Positions 26,269 to 36,600 of a stretch of DNA of 64,000 bases are shown here, piece by piece. A program made the position numbers and the translations under genes. Positions within the stretch are counted from its first letter, which is position 1. Each line of letters starts with the position of its first letter. Origin of the DNA: Muriicola sp. Z0-33 (GTDB lineage: Bacteria; Bacteroidota; Bacteroidia; Flavobacteriales; Flavobacteriaceae); NCBI RefSeq assembly GCF_026126425.1, contig NZ_JAFMPW010000004.1:186001-250000 (forward strand). The letters are read 5' to 3'. Below the pieces are notes generated by a model. The model searched no databases and was not told the DNA's origin. It was given only the letters and a program-made list of their open reading frames with translations.

Positions 26269-26850
26269 TTATCTAAAGAAATAGAAAAACAATATAAGAT
26301 ATACCCATAATAGGTCTAAAAAATGCCAGAAAGTGGCACCCATCTCCAGGCCTAACATGTTATTGGAATTGTATTTATGCTGTAAATGATTATACAAAAC
26401 GACAAGCAACGAAATTAATCCGGCAACAACATGAAGTATGTGAACCAGTGCTATCAGAAAAATATAAGACATGGTGATACTACTGGTGGGTCCGGTAAAA
26501 TAGTACCCTTGTCCTATCATTTGGGAAAAGCCGGCAAATTGTAAAATGATAAAGGCAATACCCAGGGCCAGGGTAACTAGCAACCCTATTGTACCCGCTT
26601 TTCTATTATCATTTTTAATAGCTCTTTTTGCTATCAGATAAGAGAAACTGCTAATAATTATAATAATAGTACTTATTAAAAATGCCTGTGGCAATTCAAA
26701 ATCCGTTAACCAGTCTTCTCTTGAACTACTTACGATGTAAGCACTTGTCCAACCCGCAAATCCCATAAGCAAACTGCCTATGCCAAACCAAAGCATCATT
26801 TTTCTTGCCCTGGCTCGTTTTTCCTGTTCAGTACCCTGAGTTAAGTCCAT
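26269..26850 (-). CDS. Cytochrome c oxidase subunit III (short form)
   Basis: A 193-residue oxidase subunit III paralogue with five TM helices. Landmarks are MMLWFGIGSLLMGFAGWTSAYIVS at the start and LVHILHVVAGLISLLVVLYNHLQH then GATFWHFLDLLWVYLILFFYF at the end, the family C-terminal His-rich region. It lies 6 bp after ctaB and 97 bp before the long cox3 gene. Two subunit III genes in tandem are usual in Bacteroidota oxidase clusters. It is an integral inner-membrane protein. Confidence 0.93.
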   Translation of the reverse strand: MDLTQGTEQEKRARARKMMLWFGIGSLLMGFAGWTSAYIVSSSREDWLTDFELPQAFLISTIIIIISSFSYLIAKRAIKNDNRKAGTIGLLVTLALGIAFIILQFAGFSQMIGQGYYFTGPTSSITMSYIFLIALVHILHVVAGLISLLVVLYNHLQHKYNSNNMLGLEMGATFWHFLDLLWVYLILFFYFFR

Positions 26851-26856
26851 AGTTGT

Positions 26857-27756
26857 TTATAAAAATTTATCTGCCACATAAACCAATTGCATAAGGGTTA
26901 TGTAACTAACACTTGCCAACATTAATTTCCTGGCAGAAGTGTTATCTCTTTTTTCAAATAATCGAAGTGCAAAAAACAGCATTACCAGCCCCATCAGAAA
27001 AATAAGTACGGCCGCAGGGACAGATAATTGTAACCCTCCAGTAATACCGAAAGCCGGGATTACCGAGATTATGATCATCCAAATCGTATACATAATTATC
27101 TGTATAGCTGTTCCTTTATCTTTCTTTCCTGTCGGCAACATTTTAAATCCCCCTTTTTTATAGTCCTCGTGGAGCATCCATCCTAATGCCCAGAAATGTG
27201 GGAATTGCCAGAAAAACTGAATCATAAACAAGGTCCCAGGTTCTATCCCAAAATTATCGGTTGCAGCAACCCAACCCAACATAAAAGGAATTGCGCCTGG
27301 AAATGCACCTACAAAAACAGACAATGGTGTCTTTGTTTTCAGGGGCGTATATACACAGGTATAAAGGAATATTGAAATAGCACCAAACATGGCGGTTTTT
27401 GGATTGAGGATATAGAGGGTAACTACTCCAAGAATAGTCATTATTATGGCTATAGCCATGGCAGCATTAACAGACATACGGCCCGCCGGTAAGGGCCTGT
27501 TCCTTGTCCTGTTCATCAGGGCATCCAGGTCCTTTTCAATAACCTGATTAAAGGCATTTGAAGCCCCGACCATACAATAGCCTCCGAAAGCAAGTAGTAA
27601 AAGGGATATTACGTTAATGACATCCGCTCCTAACAGATATCCCGCTATAGAAGAAAATACAACGCTGATGGCCAGCCTGGCCTTGGTAATTTCTTTAAAA
27701 TCAGCAAAAACCAAAGCCAATGTATTGCTCTCTGCTGTTTCTATTACTGTTTTCAT
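26857..27756 (-). CDS. ctaB: Protoheme IX farnesyltransferase (heme O synthase)
   Basis: Adds a farnesyl group to heme b to make heme O, the step before heme A, in the inner membrane. It is a UbiA-type prenyltransferase with about nine TM helices. The Asp-rich substrate motif NAFNQVIEKDLDALMNRTRNR is intact, and the second motif is present as DYKKGGFKMLP. A longer frame starts at a TTG at 27777, but that TTG lies within the -7 promoter element, so the ATG at 27756 (MKTVIETAESNTL, 299 residues) is chosen. It is the first gene of the ctaB-cox3 unit. Confidence 0.94.
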   Translation of the reverse strand: MKTVIETAESNTLALVFADFKEITKARLAISVVFSSIAGYLLGADVINVISLLLLAFGGYCMVGASNAFNQVIEKDLDALMNRTRNRPLPAGRMSVNAAMAIAIIMTILGVVTLYILNPKTAMFGAISIFLYTCVYTPLKTKTPLSVFVGAFPGAIPFMLGWVAATDNFGIEPGTLFMIQFFWQFPHFWALGWMLHEDYKKGGFKMLPTGKKDKGTAIQIIMYTIWMIIISVIPAFGITGGLQLSVPAAVLIFLMGLVMLFFALRLFEKRDNTSARKLMLASVSYITLMQLVYVADKFL

Positions 27757-27774
27757 CCCTAGATTAGTAGTTGG

Positions 27775-27805
27775 CAAAGATACGTTCCATCCTTTCTTTT
27801 TGCAA
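27775..27805 (-). promoter_or_regulatory. Promoter of ctaB and oxidase subunit genes
   Basis: On the minus strand TTG (27805-27803), a 20 nt spacer and a perfect TATCTTTG (27782-27775). The ctaB ATG at 27756 follows by 18 bases. This is one of the best consensus matches in the window. Confidence 0.78.
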
Positions 27806-27865
27806 CGTAATTCGTACTATTTGTGCTATACATTAAGTATCTTACATAAACTGAAATAAACAACT

Positions 27866-28768
27866 ATGAACAATATGGTAAAATCACTGCTAATTAGCTT
27901 GTGTTCACTGGCTTCACTAACCTTATATTCACAAAATAATGATGTAAAAATCGTTGTTGATACACTATCATCTGATGTGTATATGCTCACCGGACAGGGA
28001 GGGAATATTGGAGTTTATGTTGGGGAAGAATATGTCTTTATGATTGATGATCAGTTTGATCGACTCAGCAACAAAATAAAGGCAGCGATAAAGCAATTGT
28101 CAGACAAGCCAATAGCCTTTCTATTTAACACCCATATGCACGGCGATCATACTGGTGGAAATGCCAAATTTAATGAAGGTAATACCACCATTGTAGCCCA
28201 CGACAATGTGCGAAAACGAGTTAAATCAAATAAGCAAAAAGACCTGGACGCCAAGAAGATAAGTTTAGACTACTTTACAAAAATGCTTCCCGAAGTCACC
28301 TTCTCGGATGATATCACTTTTTATGACGGTGAGGAGACAATTATGGCCTTTCATGTGCACAATGCACATACTGACGGGGATGCTATGGTATACTTTGTCA
28401 GCAACAATGTAATTCATATGGGCGATACTTATTTTAATGGCAGGTATCCTTATATAGACCTCAATAGCGGGGGAAGTATCGATGGATTTATCAATGCACA
28501 TAAGAAAGCATTAATGGTGATCAATGAAGATACCGTAATCATTCCTGGCCACGGCAGGCCATCAAATAAAAAAGAACTGCAGGCATATGTAACCCTGATG
28601 GAAGAAATTAAAAGCCGTGTGATGGCAGCAATCGCTTCTGGAAAAACCCTGGAGGACGTATTGGCCGATCCCTCAATTGGAGGAGATTATGACAAAACTT
28701 ATGGCAATGGGTATATTAAACCGGAAAGAATGAGAGAAATCTTTTATAAAGGTTTAATAAAAAATTAG
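27866..28768 (+). CDS. Exported metallo-beta-lactamase-fold hydrolase
   Basis: A 300-residue MBL-fold protein with a signal peptide (1 to about 22, ...LTLYSQ), so probably periplasmic. The zinc motif HMHGDH is intact (His90, His92, Asp94, His95), followed by HNAHTDGDAMVYF and PGHGRPSNK, giving the remaining ligands for a dinuclear site. It resembles the group of cyclase-like or quorum-quenching-like MBL hydrolases and some subclass B-like sequences, but I cannot assign a substrate. Beta-lactam hydrolysis should not be assumed. It is divergent from ctaB and interrupts the expected neighbourhood of ctaB and tonB. Confidence 0.88.
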   Translation: MNNMVKSLLISLCSLASLTLYSQNNDVKIVVDTLSSDVYMLTGQGGNIGVYVGEEYVFMIDDQFDRLSNKIKAAIKQLSDKPIAFLFNTHMHGDHTGGNAKFNEGNTTIVAHDNVRKRVKSNKQKDLDAKKISLDYFTKMLPEVTFSDDITFYDGEETIMAFHVHNAHTDGDAMVYFVSNNVIHMGDTYFNGRYPYIDLNSGGSIDGFINAHKKALMVINEDTVIIPGHGRPSNKKELQAYVTLMEEIKSRVMAAIASGKTLEDVLADPSIGGDYDKTYGNGYIKPERMREIFYKGLIKN

Positions 28769-28893
28769 TTGCCCTCACTACTTATATGTAGACCCTCCAA
28801 GCGGTTGACATCCGCGAGTCTCTGTACAGAAAATCAGGTACAAAGACCGAAAGTCCATGACGGCCTTCGACTTAAAGATATACCAACAAAAAA

Positions 28894-28925
28894 CCCCTGA
28901 TATTCATCAGGGGCATATTTTTTTT
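28894..28925. terminator. Bidirectional terminator between MBL-fold and tonB genes
   Basis: Perfect 8 bp stem CCCCTGAT/ATCAGGGG with a 4 nt loop. An A-run precedes it and a T-run follows, so it works for both converging genes. The 125 bp before it (28769-28893) hold no ORF. Confidence 0.88.
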
Positions 28926-28941
28926 ATTAAATCCGAATAAA

Positions 28942-29646
28942 TTACTGAAGCTTAAAAGTAATTGGAATACTAAATGGAACCCTTACCGCTCTACCCCTTT
29001 GTTTACCAGGAGTCATCTTAGGTAGTTTTTTGATAATCCTCAATGCCTCAGCCTCCAGGTTTTTGTCCGGTCCTCTGTATCTGATATTACCAATAGAACC
29101 GTCTTTTTGGATGGTAAACATTACGTTTACTCTTCCCTGAACGCCCATGTCTTGTGCAATTTCAGGATAACGGAAATTCTTACGGATATGCTTTTGCATC
29201 ATCTCATTAAAACAGGCCCTTTTGTTGCTAGACCCTTCACAACCAGGAAATACTGGTACATCCTCAATAACGGCGAAAGGAACATCTACATCCTCATCCA
29301 TTTCTTCCACAATTACATCCTCTACTTCAATAACCTCTTCTTCCTGACTTGTTTCTGTAGATTCTATTACTGTTTCTTCCACTTCCTCTTCATCCTCAAC
29401 CACTTCTATAACTTCAGGTGCAGCTGGAGGTGGTGGAGGCGGTGGAGTTTTTATCTGTTCTGTCATAGGAACTTCCTCATCCAAATCGTCTTCAACGTTT
29501 AAGGAAATATCATATTCGTTTGTCTTATCATAGGTTTTCCATTCCAATGCCCCATAAACTAAGGCCATTACAACTGCCAAACCAATGACAAAAAACATGC
29601 CACTTCTTTTTCTAAGATCGGCTTTCGGATTCTTTTTCGGTTCCAT
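28942..29646 (-). CDS. Energy transducer TonB
   Basis: A 234-residue TonB protein that passes proton-motive energy from ExbB/ExbD to outer-membrane receptors. It has a short basic cytoplasmic start (MEPKKNPKADLRKRSG), one TM helix (about 17-36), a Pro-rich and very acidic periplasmic linker (proline run at about 65-72, then Glu/Val repeats), and a C-terminal TonB_C domain (about 150-234) with YPEIAQDMGVQGRVNVMFTI. A CEGSSNKRAC segment before the domain is typical of Flavobacteria. It is the last gene of the gcvH-vanZ-tonB unit. Confidence 0.94.
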   Translation of the reverse strand: MEPKKNPKADLRKRSGMFFVIGLAVVMALVYGALEWKTYDKTNEYDISLNVEDDLDEEVPMTEQIKTPPPPPPPAAPEVIEVVEDEEEVEETVIESTETSQEEEVIEVEDVIVEEMDEDVDVPFAVIEDVPVFPGCEGSSNKRACFNEMMQKHIRKNFRYPEIAQDMGVQGRVNVMFTIQKDGSIGNIRYRGPDKNLEAEALRIIKKLPKMTPGKQRGRAVRVPFSIPITFKLQ

Positions 29647-29699
29647 AATTTTGTAATTTAATGTTCGCTAATTTAACCAATAATTTAATAAAAATGCAA

Positions 29700-30104
29700 C
29701 TAAATCTTCCATTTTAACGGCCTTTTACCAGAAAATAGAAGTTTAATTGTAACTGCCCCGGCCAATGCTCCTATGCAATTTGCCAATGCATCATAAATAT
29801 CAGCTGTTCTGTATTCAGTGAATACTTCCTGAATTACTTCAATAATTATACCATAAATTATTACGGAAATACCTATGATTAATACCGCTTTGGTACGCCT
29901 TAGCGTTCCGTTAGTTTGCTCTCTCAAAAAAAAGCAACCCAGTATTAAGGCACCAAAATAAAAAATGAAATGTGCAGCTTTATCTTTGTTGGGAATATCA
30001 AAGCCCGGGATATCACTATCCCCTGGCAATGTAAATAAGCTGAGACATGTTATAAGAATCATCCAGCTTACAAAAGCTATAGTATAAGTATGCTTTTTAA
30101 GCAC
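29700..30104 (-). CDS. VanZ-like family membrane protein
   Basis: A 134-residue integral membrane protein with four TM helices, the size and pattern of VanZ-like proteins ([21 protein letters not shown] and a [34 protein letters not shown] segment, where the Glu-x-x-Gln and D-x-x-x-N residues are family landmarks). The function is not known outside teicoplanin resistance in enterococci, and no resistance role is implied here. It overlaps gcvH by 8 bp, so it is translationally coupled. Confidence 0.88.
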   Translation of the reverse strand: MLKKHTYTIAFVSWMILITCLSLFTLPGDSDIPGFDIPNKDKAAHFIFYFGALILGCFFLREQTNGTLRRTKAVLIIGISVIIYGIIIEVIQEVFTEYRTADIYDALANCIGALAGAVTIKLLFSGKRPLKWKI

Positions 30105-30477
30105 CTACTAATTCCTTATAAGCTTCATCGGTTAACAAATCTCCTAATTCGTTTTCGTCGCTGAATTTTATTTTTATCATCCACCCATCACCATAAGGAT
30201 CAGAATTTACTTTTTCAGGTTCGTCTTCCAGAGATTCGTTAAATTCAATGATCTCACCACTAAGGGGTAAAAAAAGATCAGAAACCGTCTTTACAGCTTC
30301 TACTGTTCCAAAGACTTCCTCTCTATCCAGGGTCTCATCTAAGGTTTCTACTTCCACATATACTATATCTCCCAATTCACCCTGTGCAAAATCTGTGATG
30401 CCGACAGTTGCTATATCGCCATCGATTTTTATCCATTCATGGTCCTTGGTGTATTTTAAGTCGGATGGTATATTCAT
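30097..30477 (-). CDS. gcvH: Glycine cleavage system H protein
   Basis: The 126-residue lipoyl carrier of the glycine cleavage system, which shuttles the aminomethyl group between the P, T and L proteins in the cytosol. The lipoyl-accepting Lys63 lies in [13 protein letters not shown], and the sequence matches the family over its full length ([19 protein letters not shown]... to ...[10 protein letters not shown]). The other gcv genes are not in the window. Its place next to sprA and tonB is typical of Flavobacteriaceae gene order rather than pathway logic. Confidence 0.97.
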   Translation of the reverse strand: MNIPSDLKYTKDHEWIKIDGDIATVGITDFAQGELGDIVYVEVETLDETLDREEVFGTVEAVKTVSDLFLPLSGEIIEFNESLEDEPEKVNSDPYGDGWMIKIKFSDENELGDLLTDEAYKELVGA

Positions 30478-30500
30478 TTTTACTCATTTTGTTATGCCAG

Positions 30501-30531
30501 CAAATGTAAATGATTATGCGAAGCTTATCAA
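30501..30531 (-). promoter_or_regulatory. Promoter of gcvH-vanZ-tonB
   Basis: Minus strand TTG (30531-30529), 20 nt spacer and TACATTTG (30508-30501). The gcvH ATG at 30477 follows 23 bases after the element. The rest of the 221 bp gap to sprA shows no ORF and no strong terminator. Confidence 0.72.
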
Positions 30532-30698
30532 AATTTTAATTTGGAATAAATTAATGCCTACTCATCCTAAATGATCTTAATAACATTCCTTTTTTTTATA
30601 AGAACTTACAAGACCCTAATAGATCATAAAAGAAATTGGGAAACTTTATTGTTGCTTATCAGTAAAGACAGTAAAAAGTTCTCCCTTTGTTTATTGGG

Positions 30699-33600
30699 TT
30701 AATTCCCAAAATTATACCTCAATGTAAAACCAGTATTGATGGTGGTCTGGGGAAAAGCCGTAGAAACAGCGAATTTGGAAAAAGAATGATCATAGAAGAA
30801 CAAGGCATTCAAATTTTTACTCAAGGCATAATCTGCCGTGAATTTCAGAGAAAGCAAGTTTTGACCGGAAGTAATCTGGTTATTTTCAATATCCAAATTT
30901 CTGATTATGGTAATATTATCTCTTAAGGTAACATCTGCCTTCAAATTCAAATCTCCTTTTAACCGCTGCTTTTCTCCTCCAATATTTGTAACGAATTTGA
31001 CATCTTTGAACCTGTACCCCAGGCCAAGTGTATACTCCTTGCCATTAACCTCTGTCAACAGGTTATTGTCGAAACTAAGGGATAATGCTCTGTCTGTCCT
31101 CACCTCGGCCAGAACACTCAAAGAGCTTTTCATTTCAAAATCTACCCGCATCAACGGGTTAAAGGCATCTACCAGGACAACATTATTTATAATATTTTCT
31201 GGTCTGAAATCCTGGGTTTCCGGATCAATTGAGGTGTTGAGTAGTTCAAGATTACTCTGGTAAGAGTTGATACTATAAGCGGCCTTATAACCGTGGCTCA
31301 ATGAAAACCTTTTGAATTTCTTTTTAAACCATTTATTCCTCATTAAACCGGTATACTTGATGTTCCAGTTTGGAATGGGAATATCCCGGAATGCATCCAG
31401 GTTTACCCTGTTCACATCCTGGCCAGTGTAAGCCGCAAAAAATGCGGGCAGAAGCACATCCTGGCTGGTTTTCCCATATCTGATTGGAAATCCGTCATCA
31501 TCCAGACCAATATCTGGTTTACTTCTGTCAGATTGTACCCTGTTTGCAATAATTAATCTGTTCTCTTTAAAGGTTTCAAAGATTTTTGAACTGTTTTCAT
31601 CGCTTTTACTGAAGGCCGTACCTATCATCATAGTAGAGATACTAAAGTTCCCAAAAGTATTGGGTGTCTGCTGGATATATGTTCCGGATTCTACCTTATA
31701 GTTTTCTTGTAAACTACTAGAAAATTGTCTGTCTGCAACCAGGTCTATTGTAAGATCCTGAATGGGCTGAGCGGTAGCGGTTATATTCAGTTGTGTATTG
31801 GTACGTCTGATAAACTGCTCGTTGAATTCCGGAAAAGTAGTCAGCCACCCATTTCTGGCTGCTTCAAAACGCACATCCGACTGGCTGCCAAATACAAATC
31901 CCAAACTAGGCCGGGTTGTTCCAATAAACCCAATAGATTGCGTATAGCCGGGCAAAACTGTACCGTTATTTTCGCTGTAATTGACATTTAATCTTTTTAT
32001 CATGGTCAGAATATCAATTCCAACATTATAAAGGCCACTGGTCTTTTTCTTTGGCTTTTGCGCATCTGATGCAGGATTTCCTGCCTTGTCCGTTCTGACA
32101 GCTTCAGCACCTACATCTCCCTTGCCATTTCTTTTCTTTAATCCCAACTGATCATAGAAACGCTGCAGACTAAGACCTGCGGTCAGATTGTGGGTATTGG
32201 CATTTTGGACTGTATTTATTTGGGCATTAGGATCTCCCAGTGCCTGTATTACCACTTCATTAATGGCGTCGCCTCCACGCTGCCAGTCAAAATTGCTGGT
32301 ATAGGTATACTGTGCATTTATAAAATCTAGAATTGGGATTTTATTAAATGGAATTTCGTAATTCAGTTCCATTTGCTGTGAATGACGATTGGGTTCTCCA
32401 ATATCGAAAAAGCCATCCCATAGTGCCAGATCCTGATTAATTCTGGTTTCGTTTTCACCAGCATCATTTACAAAATTCTCAAAATAATTTCTGACAATAT
32501 TATTGTTAGAGGCCCTGAAATTAAGCCTCAAAGATTTAGTCAGGCTATAGTTTATGGCATACTGCCAATTAAATAAATAGTTCCGTTGCTGTAAGAGGGG
32601 AAGCTCTAAGCGTTCTACTCCAGGCTCCAGAACATCCCTGAACCGCTGCTGGTTAAACTGCCTGTCTATATCCGATTGCAAAGACACGCTAGCCGGCAAC
32701 AAATTAACATTTAATTCTTTGAGCCATTGCCAGTATTTACCTGTAAATAGGGAGTCTTTTTTGGCAAATGGCGCAATAGGCACCGGTTTGAAATTATGGT
32801 TGTATACAAACCCGGTCTTTACACTTTGATCACGGAGGTTGGCTATTTCAAAATCTCTGTGATCTATCTCATTGTAGGAGTAATTAAATGTAAAATTCTC
32901 TATGTCGTAAAAATTTTCTTCGGCTTCATCGCCTCTGTTTTTACGAACACCGATAAAATTAATACTGGTTCTCTTAGTGTAATCCTCTGCCTGTTCCTGA
33001 ATTTCTTCTGCCTCTTCCGGGGTATCGGCCGCAGCTATCCTGTCATCTAGTTTTAGATCGTCGTAAACTGGGTCAAATTCAGGAGTAATTATTTGCTCGG
33101 AAATTCCATAGTTAAAAGGAATCTGAATATTCCATTTTTTAGGTAGCAGCTGTCCTAATTCAACATTGGTTACCACATCATAGGCAACGGCATCCTCCCT
33201 GGCCCGTTCGTTTGGCATTTGATCTATTGCTCCAAATCCTGAAGTACTCTTGCTTCCTGTAGCAGTAACATTTGCAAAGTCTGCAATATTGGCATCAATA
33301 GCCGCAACTGCAGCCCAGCCTCCATTATTATCCAATCCTGCCAGGCGTAATTCATTAAACCAGACCTCACCCCTGGCCGGAAGATTATCAATATTCTTAA
33401 CCCCTACCATCATACTGCGAATACTACCCAATGAAGGGTTTCCGCGTATTCCGATACGCAATTGACCAGCAGTTCTGGGTGCAAACTCAGCCACCGGTAC
33501 AACTGCACCATCTACAATTTCGTAATAGTTTACATCACCCAGGGTCTGATTTGCTATTCCCAGTGATTTCACCTTGTTAAGGTCCGCTAAAGCAATATCC

Positions 33601-36600
33601 AATTCGTTGAGTTCTGGCCAAATCTCTTCAGGTGAACTTGAACCAAAGGAGGTAAACTGCAATGGAACTTCTATCTGATAATAGTTTTCCGAAAAATCGG
33701 TTCCTATTCTCAGAAAACCAACAAGGGGAAGATCATCATCTAAATAATCAGCATCCAGGATCTTTTCGGCGTGCATAAACATCTTAATCCGTTCGTACTG
33801 GCGTACATCAATATTTACATTTTTAAAGACTCCTCTGGAATCTTCGGATTCCAAATTTTCTACAACAAAAGACAGCGATTGTTCATTTTGTCTGATGATG
33901 GTATTATTATTATTCAGCTGTTCCCTGATTACTCCCGGAGGCAGCACATATGGAATCGGAATTCTGGAATTGTTCTCCTCAATATTTACTGTATTTACAT
34001 CAACAACAGTTCCGTCATCGGCAGGATCGTCCTGATCTGCTTCCAGAGTTTTGGTATAATTCCTCCAATCTCCCCTAACCAGGTCTAAAGTGGCAAAACG
34101 CAGAACGACATCGTCCGAGAAGCCTGTAAGGTACATCCTCATAAAGCTAATTGACCGAAAATCTGAAATTCCTCCAACCGCATTTGTAAAATCGCTTAAC
34201 GGAATTTTATACTGAATCCATCTCCTGTTCAACTGATTCCCATTGGGTAAGTCAGGGGTCATTCCATCTTTAATGTCAGTGACATACTGATCATCTATAG
34301 TAGTATTTGGTTTTATTTGAATCCGGTATTCGTAATAACTGTTTATAGTATTCATTGTGAGGTCCCGGTCTATATCCTCAACATCCGGGAGGGTTGTAGA
34401 TCCGCGATTGGTATTGGTGACCTCCACCGGAGAGTTTCCTTCTGGGTTGTTGAAATCTATATATCTTTCCAAAATACCACCCTCTCTATTCAGGTAGTAC
34501 TCATAATTATCCAGAGCAGGGTCTTCGCCACTTCCGTATATAGCTACTTCTTCCTCATCATCTAAACCATCAAATCCTATATCTTGTAATACCCGGTTAG
34601 TTTCGGCTGCGTCAAATGCGTATACCAAGGCCTGTGTTGCAGGTACCTTACCCCATACTGTAGTGGTTGTAAGGTCATTGCTGCCCACAGCAGGTAAGCC
34701 ATTTTCGTACTGTTTTCTTCCATCCTCAAGAATATCCTCAGAAATATTTCCAAGGTTGATCACCAATTCCCCTGGTCCTGTGGCAATGCCATCTATATAT
34801 GGGTCCATTACCCAAAACTGGACAAATTCCACATTCGACTGTTCAAAATTGGTACTGCTTAAAGAACGCATAATTCCACCCCATTTTTGAGAGGGAAGCA
34901 GCGCCCCAAAATTTGTATTTGCATTATAAGGCCCCCGCCTGTTGGGATAGAATGCCAAATCCAATGAATTTTGAACTGTCGTTTGTCCCTGAGCGATATC
35001 TATCTGTGGAAAAACCTCATCTACAAAAATTCTTCGGGTTTCGTTGGTGGAAATATCATTATCACTAATCCCTGCCGGGCGTTGGTTGGTGTAAAATATA
35101 GGGTCTATAGTATACCATGCCATTTTAGCCCGCTCAAAACCTGTTTCAAAATCTGCCTCTCCGTCCAATTTAAATTCTTCAGGGGTACTTGCCAGTGTCC
35201 ATCCAAGTGATGAACGTATATCAATTAAAGCCTGAGCTCCTTCAAAATCATCCAGGTAAGTGGTAGTTTCTCCTCTGAAGTCGGCATTTTTTGGAGAATT
35301 TGGTTTTAAGAAGGCGACTTCCCCCCTAACAGAAACATTTGAAGGTACATCTGTATCAATATTTGGCAACTTATTTACAAGTCGCGTTAAAAAGGGCACC
35401 TCTGTAGAGAAGTTTCCATTTAAACCAAAAATAGTGTTGTTCACAGGTTCTACCCCAAAATTAGATTTTTGAGTAAGTGGTCTTTCATTTAAGTTGAGTA
35501 AGGTACCTCCCAGAACGAAATTCTTATTGAACTGGTGTTCAATATTTACCCCGGTAAACCTACGCGTCTGTTGTCCAAATACTGCGTTATTTTCAACAGA
35601 AATATTTATTGGTGTATTGGATGCTTCAAGACTTGGATCCAGGATCTGCACTGTACCAGCCTGATAATTTACCGTATAGTCTATCCCTTCTTGTAGCTGT
35701 CGCCCACCTGCAGTAACGCGGACAGATCCCCTGGGCACATTAAAAGCCCCAATAGGAATCCCGTTTGCTCCTTCAGATTTGTAACGCCCTTTAAGACGGA
35801 ACCTGTTCTTCTCGGCATCTTCTAAAGAAGCTGCCTTGGTCTGCGCATACATATCCCTAAAAACATACTTCTGCTGGTTTTCATTATATCCCTGATCGTT
35901 ATCCACGTCATACGTACCACCACCCAGAACATCGAATAGATATGCGCCAAAAGGCTCTACCTTGGTAAAAATTATTTGTCCCCCTTGGGTATTTACTGTG
36001 AGTCCGGGTACAAAATCGAAGAAACCATCCCCGCCAGGTTGAATATCATTATATACATTAAGCCGGTCCAGATTAAACACATCTATAAGGATTCTGTCTT
36101 GTAATCCGGTAGGCCATCCACTTCCCGGACCTTCGGCAACAGGAGTGATATAATTCCTTGGGGTAGATTCCGTATAGAGAATGTTTAGTTTAAAATCTTC
36201 CTGGCTCAGTTGAAAAGCGCCGGTAGCGTAGATGTTTTTCATCATCAGATCCCAAATCGGGTCATTGACATTGGTGATATTACTTTTCAGTAATTTCAAT
36301 ACCAGGGTATTGTTGTTGATCTCGACTTCCGCACCTGGGCTAACCGTAGTGGCATCCAAACCACCGTTGGCAAATTCCCCCACTTGAAATACCTCGCCAT
36401 TTAAGGTGTACTGAAAGGCTACACCTAAAACTTCATCATTACTTAGTCGCTGATTAAGAGAAATATATCCCAATTGGGAATTGAACTGATAATCTCTTCC
36501 CTGATCCAATTTTCTTGCGTTCTCCAGGATAGCGTAATCAAATCCCTGATTTATCTGATATCCGGTAGAAATATTAAAACCGTCGTCAACGGTAGCGATA

